A stretch of 64,000 nt of DNA from Nematostella vectensis (lineage: Eukaryota > Cnidaria > Anthozoa > Actiniaria > Edwardsiidae), in the NCBI RefSeq assembly GCF_932526225.1, contig NC_064045.1, forward strand, positions 11,650,442 through 11,714,441, read 5' to 3'. How positions within the stretch are numbered: the first letter of the stretch is position 1; every line of letters begins with the position of its first letter. The notes under the pieces were generated by a model, which made no database searches, was not told the DNA's origin, and saw only the letters and a program-made list of their open reading frames with translations. Positions 35,406 through 47,200 of the stretch are shown here, piece after piece. Both the position numbers and the translations under genes were made by a program.

Positions 35406-37596
35406 ACGTATGTGTCCATCTCAAAAGTAAGTTATGCGTAACTGTCGAAAGTTGTTTTTTTACTGGAAGGGGGAAGAACTATGGATTAAGGTACTTATGA
35501 CACAAATAAAACGTTAGCATACCTTAAAACATCCTTGATCTGGTAATCGCTTTCTACTTTACACGTCTGAAAAGCCAAAGAGTAATTGTAACATGTTTTC
35601 TATAAAAATTACCAGCATAGGAAAAATAGCCTCCCCCAAACCCTTCCCCTACACCTTCCCCCAATCCTCCCCCACCCCTTCCCAATCGCTGAAGATGGCT
35701 CAATGGTCCCAGCGTCACCAGCACTTCTTTTAGGTCTTCCTGTACATTCTCAGTCCCAAATGTAGATAGTCTATCGCCAGCTAGAAACAATCCAAACCTT
35801 TTATAACCCTGAGTCTTTCTGGTTTGAACATCACTAAGCAGCACTATGCTGTTAAAGTCTGTGAGTCCGACTTGCGTGACACTGTTGTTTTGTTTTTGTT
35901 TTGAATGTTTAGAACTCCTATCATTTTTAAAAATATAACTTACCCAGCATTGTTTGATATTGTAGAAATATAATCGAGTCGATTTTATTGTAGGATGGAT
36001 TAAATTTCAGCATTATTCAAACGGATTTCATTCACATGCTTGGGATTTTCATAGCCTACCAAACCACGCATCACGCAAATCACGCTATGTCAACGTACCT
36101 TGAACGTTTTGTCCGGCCGATAAATCTTGACAACTTTAACGTCGTCAACTGCCGACGGGTGGCTCCCAGTCTATAAACATTAAAAAGAACTGATCTTTAA
36201 AATCATTTGTTTCGTTTTGCTCTATAAAGCCGACTTCTCGCTAGCGAAAGGGACGGGGAAGAAAACGGACAAGTAAAAATCTCACCACGCGCATATGTTA
36301 TTCAGAAATAAAAAGTAAGTGGAGGAAGGTAGAAGGGAACCTATCCGTTCCTTCCTTCTTCTCCTCATCCCCTCCCTGATCCACAAACACGGGGTAAGAA
36401 TATTACGTCTGCTGTCTCGACTTCCATTGATTACGAGGTACAGAGGAGGACGTCACACCATTTCATGGACAACAGTCAAGAAACTTGTCTTGCGTCTCGT
36501 TGCGTACTTTAATGTTCATGGTACGCTCCGACCATCTGTGCGTATATGTAAGCACTGAAGCACTGTCGCAATTTAGCACTGTTTTTGCCATCACTTCCTA
36601 TGCGCACGTTTCGTTAACACGCTGTACGAAGTGTCTTTATTCTTCAAAATATTACAAAACTACATCATATATTGTTTGGCTAATGAAAAGCAATTCGATA
36701 GGAAACAACCTAGTCAATAAACTTTCGGCCCCAATCGATATAGTGTCGTACGAGATCGATTCATAATCGTGAGCTGTGACTCACCCACATCCTCATTGTG
36801 TTCTGGATCTGGTTCAAGGCAACAGCCGTTGGTATCGGGTGAATCTATAATAATATGACACAACATTACATTAAATGTTGTTGATCCGACGCACGCTTTT
36901 GAAGATTTAATGAGATGATAATACATCAAAAGAAAACAAAGTGGGTGCTGTTTGGAATGCATCAATGAGGATGGGACAGCGATCTTTGACCCAAGTGTCC
37001 TCATATATTAAAGTGCCATTGTCTGCCACACCTTTGTTATTGTTTTGATTTAATATTGGAAGTCACATAATGTACTATAAAATCTCGAAATAACTATCTA
37101 AAAATAAAGTTTAATACTTAATTTACCAAATTCAATAAAAAAAAATAATGCATTGGCTTCCCCCGATGGAATTGGATTCTTTTTCGCAGTTGGTACTCTG
37201 CTAGGATGACAAAATGGCGGCTGCCAGAGGTTGTTTAAGTATTTCTGTGAGCTGCCTTCAATGTTGGAAGATCACACCAACAGCTTGGCGTAGCAGGTAA
37301 TGAATTTGCACAACGCATCGGCACCCTCTAAAGAAAAATGACTACCTTAACATCTTAGGCAGCAAACTCGATGTTCCGAGCATTTTGAGTGTTATTTTGG
37401 GATAATCGAAAACAGGGAAATATTGGCGTGGAAACTCCCGCTTAGTGAAAACCTTTAACTTGCCAAACAATGCTTCTTATACTTCATGATAATGTTGGCT
37501 TGTTTGCACGGAGCTTTTATATTATTATTGGGAAAATATTGGCGGAGATTAGCAGGGTCAGTCCCCAGTGGTCTTAGTGTGATGATAGGGCCTTAC
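35406..37596. other. No gene recognised
   Basis: Intergenic. It contains dispersed repeat copy B (37021-37239). Short frames on both strands have no recognisable features. Confidence 0.5.
37021..37239 (+). repeat. Dispersed repeat, copy B
   Basis: Direct repeat of 28751-28974. Confidence 0.8.
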
Positions 37597-37880
37597 AGGC
37601 CCGTACCCAGGGGGGGAGGGGGGGGGGGGAAACGTGCTATTTGTAGACAAAACTCAAAAACATAAGCAAGATCACTCTTGTATTGAGCCAATTCGACAAT
37701 AAACGTCCCGTAGAGACACTGCAGGCATAAAGGCATAAAAAAAATCCCTTTTTGTTCTTTCGGAGGTGGTTAGATTTTTATCAGAGAACTCCCTCCCTCC
37801 CCCCTCCTCCCCCCCAGGAACAATTAGGTCCACTTTTTCGGATTTCGCACCCCGCCAAGAAAAATCCTGGGTACGGGCCT
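37597..37880. mobile_element. 284-bp inverted-repeat element
   Basis: Ends are aggcccgtacccagg and cctgggtacgggcct, perfect inverted repeats of 15 bp. A 7-bp target duplication gccttac lies at 37590-37596 and 37881-37887. The interior holds poly-G and C-rich runs. A related left-end fragment occurs at 4911 and a degenerate one near 5070. Confidence 0.85.
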
Positions 37881-38277
37881 GCCTTACATCATCATCTGTG
37901 GGCGACAGAGTCCACGTCTCGGGTCCTGCGACACACTGTGCTGGAAACGGTAAAAAAGAGCCTAAGTATAAACACAGAAGGGATGGAAGGTGTTTCATTG
38001 TGATGGCGGTGCATGAGGTCGATGGTGATGCTGGTGATAATGATGAAGGTGGTGATAATGGTTGTAAATGTGATGATGGGCGATGCTGCTACTGATGATG
38101 ACGACGAAGATGATGATAATGATTATGGTGATGATCATGATTATGATAAAGGAGATGAAGATGTCGGTAAATGTGAACACGGGTGAAGATGCCGTTTGAT
38201 GATGACGATAGTGATGTTGATGATTATCATTTTGATGATGTTGTTAATGACGACAAGATGGTAATGATAAAAATTAC

Positions 38278-41200
38278 CTGGAAACCAGCCAAATTTCCCT
38301 TTCTGTATACCTGGCCACCTAAAAAAGTAAAAACTAGGTTACCATCAACAAAATTTGGTATTAAAAGCAAAAGTTGGACGCTTTTCACATTTCCCTCTTT
38401 TGGACACTTCAACTTGCCATTCTAGTGATAAATCAAAAAACCCATCAGGGTAAAGTCCCTACAAAAGAAAAAAAAGAAAAACAATTAATCAAAGAAAAAA
38501 AAGACTTGAAAAAACCCGTAATTGAAACTAGAAAGTTTATCTTAATTTGTTCCTTTTGTGAATGATTGACATAACCATGGTAACCTACCGGCTGCCAACT
38601 TCTCCAGGGTCCCTCCTCCGGTTTGAATCCCACGACGAGTACTTCCTCGCCTTGTCTGAGGTTTAGCTCTATAAACAGAATACATTAACTGTGCTTATCC
38701 CATAAGCTAAAAACTGTGATTCTTAAGTATTATGCGGTTGATTAGACAGAAAGTGTTGAACCACCTTTTATTATTCCGTTACTCCGGGATACACCTATTC
38801 CAAATTTGGTTGCACTCGGGAATCCATGTATCGTAACCCTGGGTATCTTACAAATGGCTGAATCCTGGTCTTGTAATGTTTACAGGCTCATTAAGTAAAA
38901 AAAAGCCTTGCAAACCTGAGTTTGTTTGTTTACGCTCATTTGTTTATTTAAATGATACCCATAAGCCACTGCGGGCTACATAAATTCTTCCAGTGCAACC
39001 TATAAATGGGCGACTCTGTCACTCTAACACTGGTTGCTTGGGGTAAGTGCTATTTGCATCAAAACAGCGGGAACAAACGTTTCAGAAAATAAATTAAGGC
39101 TTCCATAACCATCGAGGATAGTCAGGAATCACTAAAGAATCACGCACATCAAGTTACTATGTCGTTTATTAATGATTGAGGTAAACTTCTCACCTACATC
39201 CACCGTTTTGTTGTAGTCGATTTTAGCTTCGAGTGTGACAGCAGTAAACCGCTGGTTGGGCAGTGGTAATGCCTGAAAGGCGCGCACCAACTGTTCCTTT
39301 TCCTTGTCAATAGCTTTCTTAAGCTCTCGTTCCCAGGTCTCTTTTTCTCGTACGGATGCGGCCAGGAATTTGTAGACATGAAGCGGAGTGCCGAACAGAA
39401 ACACTATGCAGGAAAAAAACGATTTCTCATAATGCGACAGTTTGGGCAAGCATGTTGAACATTCAGTGGCAGAGGCGGCCCCCAGGAATGGTTCTTAGGG
39501 GGAAAGACGGCTTTAATAGTCTCTTTAAAAGAGGCATAAGATGATAGAAGTCAAAAGGATATTTCGCCGAAAAAATATGGTATCTAAAATACCAAAGTCA
39601 GTTGCAAATTGATTTTTTTTTTACTAGTGTACTCACTGTCACGGGCTTTGCCTCTCAAGCAAAAGGTCCAGGAACCCAGTCTGTTAAAAGTGTCCGTTAT
39701 AAAGAGGCAATACTACATAGCGGACCCTTTCGTGGTTAAAAAATGTCTGTTTTATAGAGGTCATAAGGTACTTTTATTGAGTGCATGAATCAGTACCAAA
39801 TACTTGTCTATAAAATGTATCCGTTATAAAGAGGTTATACTACATAGCGGACTCTCTCGTGGTTCAAAAATGTCTGTTTTATAGAGGTCACACGGTATAA
39901 GGAATGAGTACCAAGTACTTCCTCGTCTCTAAAGGGTGGTATCCGTTATAAATAGGTTATACTACACGAGAAACTCTTTCGTGGCTCAAAATGTCTGTTT
40001 TATAGAGGTAACACGGCACAAGGAATGAGTACCAAATACTCGTCTCTAAAGGGTGGTGTCCGTTATAAAGAGGTTATACTACACGAGGGACCCTATCGTG
40101 ACTCAAAATGTCTGTCTTATAGAGGTCACACGGTACAAGGAATGAGTACCAAATACGTACTCGTCCCTAGTGGTGTCCGTTATAAAGGGGTTATACTACA
40201 CTAGGGACCCTATCGTGGTCCAAAAATGTCTGTTTTATAGAGGTCACACAGTACAAGGAATGAGTACCAAATACTTACTCGTCTCTAAAGGGTGGTGTCC
40301 GTTATAAAGAGGTTATACTACACGAGGTGCTCTTTCGTGGCTCAAAATGTCTGTTTTAAAGAGGTCACACGGTACAAGGAATGAGTACCAAATACGTACT
40401 CGTCCCTAAGGGTGTCCGTTATAAAGAGGTTATACTACACGAGGGACCCTATCGTGACTCAAAATGTCTGTTTTATAGAGGTCACACGGTACAAGGAATG
40501 AGTACCAAATACTTACTCGTCTCTAGTGGTGTCCGTTATAAAGGGGTTATACTACACGGGGGACCCTATCGTGGCTCAAAATGTCTGTTTTATAGAGGTC
40601 ACACAGTACAAGGAATGAGTACCAAATACTTACTCGTCCCTAGTGGTGTCCGTTATAAAGGGGTTATACTACACGAGGGACCCTATCGTGGCTCAAAATG
40701 TCTGTTTTATAGAGGTCACACGGTACAAGGAATGAGTACCAAATACTTACTCGTCTCTAGTGGTGTCCGTTATAAAGGGGTTATACTACACGAGGGACCC
40801 TATCGTGGCTCAAAATGTCTGTTTTATAGAGGTCACACGGTACAAGGAATGAGTACAAAATACTTACTCGTCCCTAGTGGTGTCCGTTATAAAGGGGTTA
40901 TACTACACGGGGGACCCTATCGTGGCTCAAAATGTCTGTTTTAAAGAGGTCACACGGTACAAGGAATGAGTACCAAATACGTACTCGTCTCTAGTGGTGT
41001 CCGTTATAAAGGGGTTATACTACACGGGGGACCCTATCGTGGCTCAAAATGTCTGTTTTAAAGAGGTCACACTTACTTGTTTCAGGAGGGTTGGTGTAGT
41101 ACGCCAAGGGACTTGCCACCCATGACTGGTTGAGGGGGTGGTCGTTCTTGAGTTTAAAGGTGCGCTTGCCGGTTAATACGTTATCTGAAGCCTGTAGGAT

Positions 41201-44200
41201 ATATAGGGAATCCCGATAAAAAGGAAAACATACATACTTATGTCTTTGGGGTAGAATTTTCACCTCAAAATAGCTTCCAAAATAAGCTAAATCCACCCCC
41301 TTAAAAACAAGATTCGAAAATAATCCAACCACTTCAAAGAGGGAAGGGTGAACTTCATTCTAATCAAGGAATAAAGTGAATGAACGATTTTCCGATATTT
41401 TTCCCGAATTTCGTTTATTTTGCTGTTTTTCACGACTCAGATGTAGATAAAAAGCGCGTGCGCACTTTGTGCGGATCCCCATGTGACCATTCATGCGTAT
41501 AGGGTGGACTACCCTGCTAGCAGAGCTTTTTCCAGTTTGTTTCTATCAGTTCACCATCCTCGGGGACCCAGGGCGTCGCGGATATCGCGCGCTCCCTGTG
41601 TGCCGGATCTCCGCGACGCCCTGGGTCCCCGAGGACGTCAGTTCACTAATCCGTGTCGCGACTCTGTTCTTTCGCGTTTTCGTTTGTTTGGAAAACGCGA
41701 AAGAACAGAGACGCGTCACGGCTAAGTGAACTGATAGAAACAAACAGGAAAAGCCTCTGTTAGCAGGGTAAAGGTGGACAGCCTCTGGTTCGAACTAAAA
41801 CCAAACAACATATAAAATAATAAAAAGCATAAGAGCGATGTCTACCTCTAGCGATAAGGATACAAGTAACATGTTTATTATTTTTAAAATAGTACAAGAA
41901 GAAGTTACGGCTCAACCCAAAAGCAACCCCCCCCCCCCCCCGGCATAGGCTGAGTATATAATACGACAAGATAGAAATTACGTACCGCAGAGACGAGAAG
42001 AACGTTGTCGAACAGAAACAAATATCTGCAACGAAACATTTTTGTTGTTATTACGTAAGTTTTACACTTGATAAGAAAACATTAACAGAGCTTATCCCTC
42101 TTTGAAGCTGGAATGCTTAGTCACGAAGGCGCAGATACGTGGTCGAGCCGAAGGAATATGGAGGGGCCTCTGGCAGTCGCCATTAAACTCATGTTTGACA
42201 CGGAACACAGCTTATATCATATTTAGCAGGGAAGAACGTGGAAAAATAAACTATCGGAGCAAAGCCGAGTGCTAACAGACTCAGCTCCCCCTTGGAAAAG
42301 CGGGAAGCAAATCAGGAACGCAGCGCGCAGCCGTTTTGGACTCGTCAAGCTTAAGCCGCAGTTACTGGAGCTCATGCGCCGCCTAGCGTGACGAGTCGAC
42401 AACAGCTGCGAGGGAGACTAACCGCACTATACTGCGCCGCTCTGCCCACTGGTCACCTTTTTATTCCCGGCGATAGGGGGATGGGGGTCGGTTGCTGGGG
42501 TTATAAATGGTAATCCAATGAAATGTCTAATGCCCGCTGACCTTTCCACTGTCTCGTGCACCATGCCGCCCTCACTGCTTCCTGTGGCTTTACGAGTCAC
42601 GCGCTCGACTGCTCCCTCGTATAGGAATACGCTACAATGATACATTATAAGCTATCAGTATGTCACGCGCCCGACTGCTCCCTCGTACAGGAATACGCTA
42701 CAATGATACATCATATACTATCAGTATGTCACGCGTGTCACGCGATCGACTATATGTCACGCTATCAGTATGCCACGCGCTCGACTGCTCCCTATACGCT
42801 ACAATGATACATCATAAATTATCAGTATGTCACGCGTGTCACGCGATCGACTATATGTCACGTGCTCGACTGCTCCCTCGTACAGGAATACACTACAATG
42901 ATACATCAAAAGCTATCAGCATGTTACGTGTGTCACGCGCTCGAAACCTTGTATACAGCGTGTAAACTATGCGATACACGTGAAATACTGAGCCATGAAA
43001 AGCAATTGATCCTGATGAGGATTTGCGCTATACAAATATTAAACATTTCATTCCATTTAGTTGATGGGATGACAAAATGGTGGGTGTTAGTATGTGCATG
43101 ACGTCACAAAGCTACCAAGATGGCATTACAGACGTCAAATCATTCATCACAGAAAAGTCACCAATCAGTTTTTGATCAAGTTCGACAATTAAGGCCTGGT
43201 TGTTTGGCCTCAATTTTTTTGCCCTTTAGTTTGCAGTTTAATGCCCGCCTATGACGTCTACAACAAAGGTTGCACTAAAAATGGCGAATGACATTTCTAC
43301 GACAGAAAGCTTCTAATGGGTTCTAAATATTCGTACGAATAAAGATGACAATGATTTCAGATGATTGCAGAACCATACAGTGTTGACCTTAAATCTTTAT
43401 CATCAAGTATTTGATTCTGCATTTGGTAAAGATATATTGAGATCCTTGGTTCATTTAGATCATGAGAACTTCCATTTGCCAATCGCCATTTGCTGTTTGA
43501 GCTGACAAAGTTTCTTGAAATAGATGTATACACATATCAAGCCTGCGTACCAAGCGGTGAAGGAAAAAGGTACTGGAGACAGACAGTTGAGGGAAACGAC
43601 TTTAAACCGACTGGCAAATTACGAAAAAACAACACAGCACGCACCCCAGATGTTACAAGGACAAATGAACTTGGAAAAGAGAACAAAACAACGAAATAAA
43701 ATAACGCAACGACGAAAAGACAATGGAGTAGAAAAAATTGGTTGGGGCGAAACCACAAAAAAAAAAATTACATTACAAATTACAAAAGCGCTGAAAAAAA
43801 CTCAAAATTAATGTTCGGTCTTTTTAAAGATTCATTAGGATTTAGTCCATTATTCGTTTATTATAAATCAATAATTAATAAATCAATTAATTAATAAATT
43901 AATAGTAGGTAAAATCTGTTATTGGTTTTGTTATCGCATTTTTAGACGAATTGTTCACATTTAAACAACAGTTATCATTAGTAGCAACGGTTAGATTTAG
44001 CAGTAAAATGATTGCGTACATAGACATCGAGTTATTAGTCGGTACTAGTGAAACACCGACATGTTCGTCAGCTATACTTGGTACTTTTTTAAAAGACATT
44101 ATTAAAAGAACAAAAAAAATCGAGTGCTATTTTCACCGAGTTGTAATCTCATACCTTGTGCTAAATGTATCCCCGGTGGATCCCGGGGATTCGGAGTCAC

Positions 44201-47200
44201 TATCGCTATCACTGTTGTCTCGTTCTCTAACCCCAGGTATCGGGGATGCCGTAGCCGATCGGGGCAAGTGAGGCGACGTCTCAATTGAACTCGCTAGAGG
44301 AAGTGACATTCTATAAAGGTAGAATAGAATCATAGTCCACCCGGACATCAGGGATGTCACTATACCGGGTATACGGGATTTAATTTCCCGGGTATCGGGG
44401 ATACGGTAGCCAATCGGGACAAGTGGGGCGACGTCTCAAATGAACTCGCTAGAGGAAGTGACATTCTATAAAGGTAGAATAGAAACAATGTCCACCTGGG
44501 CATCGGGGACATTAATATGCCGGGAATACGGGATGTGGTTATCCCGGGTATCGGCAAGTGGGGCGACTTCTAAACTGCTTTTTTTAACACGGTTTACAAT
44601 AATGCCATTTCTGTGCAATAGATAAATTAGACGTATCCAAAAGACCGTGAACCGTGATTTATCATTCCTCATTCTTCGGTGACTTTCTTGTGTGACTCGT
44701 TTTTGGCCAAATCACAGTATGCTTTGACAATCTATTAGAAAACACGGTTATATAATCTTCGGGTGTATTTATATATTTATTTTTAATTTAAAAAGTGTTC
44801 AATGTAATTTTAACTTTAAAACCATTTTTTAATGATAAATTGAAAATTGATATTAAAAAGAAAATATCCTTGATTCACGAAAAAAGCAACACGTTAGCCA
44901 AGAACCATGCGAGTCTCGGTCAATCTCGTTCCTAGAGCCCACGTGCCTTTGTGCCAGAGGCACGTTGCCGTTTGCACAAATGTACTTGGGCTCTGGAAAC
45001 GAGATTGAGTCGAGAATGAGTGGAAGCGCATGCGTATTACTGCTATCAAATCGCGCATGCACAGTGAATGAAAATGTGAATGAAAGAAATTCGGTCAAAG
45101 TGACATTTTTAGGTTATTGAGAATTTGCATTGACAACTTGATTTACATCATTTGGCAGTAAACAACGAAACCATGACAGGAGACATCAAGCAACGAAAAA
45201 CAACATGGAAGCAGCGATAAACCAAAATGCCTGAAAAGTTGCCATCATGGACAAAATATACGTACAAAAATCAACATGGTTTGAGTTGCAACGCTGCCAA
45301 AAGCTGGCGTCCTTACGTTTTAGGCGTTACGACTCATATTCTGCATTTTTAAATACTTTTTTCCTAATCGAATATTCAAAGGTAAATAATATCCAAGCGA
45401 CCTTACCGTTTAATTTTTCTGGACAGCGTGGCCATCTGCTGTCGTTCCTGTTTCCTGTATCAAACACAATTTATAAGTATTTATAAAATACAATCAGACA
45501 TAATCAGAATCACAATCAGACTGAAATAATTATAACCAATTTCCAAACTCACTTTATTCTTGCGGTCCCTGTTGTTCTTACTGCAAAAAAAGAAGACATA
45601 ATCAGAAAGAAGGGCAGAAAGCAAGACTGAAATCAGAGATTTTATGGGACAGTGTCATGACTATAGCTATCAAATTTTGTCTGAGAGAGGGAGGGAGGAA
45701 GTATTTTTTTTAGAAATTTCACGAAACATGGAGTTAAATAAGCGATTTTTACGAATCACGGAAATATGTTTCAAATAACCCCGCAACAAATGGGTAAACA
45801 GCTGCATTGTATTTGCGAGCTACAGCCATGGGAAGGGTAAAGAAAAAGGGGTAGGGAGGTAGGGGCAATCAAACAGATAGGGTTGCTTACCGTGTGTATT
45901 TGCAGCATGAATCAAGTTCTGGAAAAAAGAAGACAACGTTGTTTGTAAGACCTGGAACCCCTGCGACCTTGAAGTATACTGGGCTAAGGAGGCTAAAGAT
46001 TCAAATGCATGCCGGGATGCGTGCTTCAAAGGCACCAGTTCGAGGTTAAGGATTCAAGTGCATGCTGGGGTGGGTGCTAAAGGACGCGAGGTCGAGGCTG
46101 GGTCCCCATTGCATGCTGGGATGCATGTTACAAGGTACGAGCTCGCGGCTGCACTCACCAGTTCATCATTGGGGAAACTTTTCATCACCTCGATAATTTT
46201 AGACTCGTTCTCGATTCTGCGAATATGTTCATTGAGCTCTGCTGCTGCCTGATGACAAAGAAAACCTTCAATCAGATTCAGTGGGGAGAGGAGTGAATTT
46301 AAATCTGAATTGACACTAGGACATCATACACAGTGTATCAGTTTATCATACGTATCTCAAACGACTTCTTACTTGACTGGAAGTGTTTCGACCATTTTTG
46401 GTTTTTGGTCAGTCATTTAGTGACCGAACATTGGATATCCCATAGCTGGGTAACATATTTTTTTCCTGACAGACTTTTTTAGCTGCCAGTTTGGCTCGCT
46501 CGATTATTTTTCCACTCGGGGACATCACAGAACTTATTAGCCTTAAAACGCTTGTTCGGGTTTTCTTTTCTTTTCTTTTTTCGCGTGTTCGTTTTTTTTT
46601 TTTTTTTTTTTTGAGAGATTTTGGCTCAAAATTTAATTTTTGGTCAGTCCGTTTTTAATTCTGTATTCACACTTACATCAAAACAAGCTAACAATGTCTT
46701 TTAAGAAACTTCAGAACACATTACTCGTTTAGAGGAACTAGGAGAGTGCTCTTGTTGTTCATCATTTGCTAAGACTAATCTAAGTTTAGATATCAATACG
46801 CAGACCCTTCATTTATCCAAGCTGAGCCTAGATTCAATTCTCAGAGTAAACACGTATAGCCCCGTACAATCAGAACCAGAACCAACATCATTACCACTGT
46901 TACGCTAGGTGTGCAAACAGCGCCAGCTTTGCTAGACCACTAGCTGGCTGGTTTGACCATAAATGCTGGCGCTGAGGCTTATTTTCGGTGCTAGTATGAA
47001 AGCAGAAAATTGAGTTAATTGGGTAGTAAAGCTTATGCCAATCAGAAAGTTTTTTTTTTTGCATCCTCATTGCTTTTTCACAAAACTGTCAAGGTGGCCA
47101 CGGTAGCGTGCGTCGCACGGTGATACCGTCAAAGCGGCCACAGTAGCGCAACTCGACCGGTCAAATTGTCAAGGTGGCCACGGTAGCGTGCGTCGCACGG

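Noticed and set aside
40381-40944. A 187-codon open frame
   Set aside because: It is the 117-bp array read in a stop-free frame; it lies wholly within an intron.
46915-46980. Possible small MITE (cagcgccagc / gctggcgctg)
   Set aside because: Only a 10-bp match with a loose centre and no target duplication; too weak to call.
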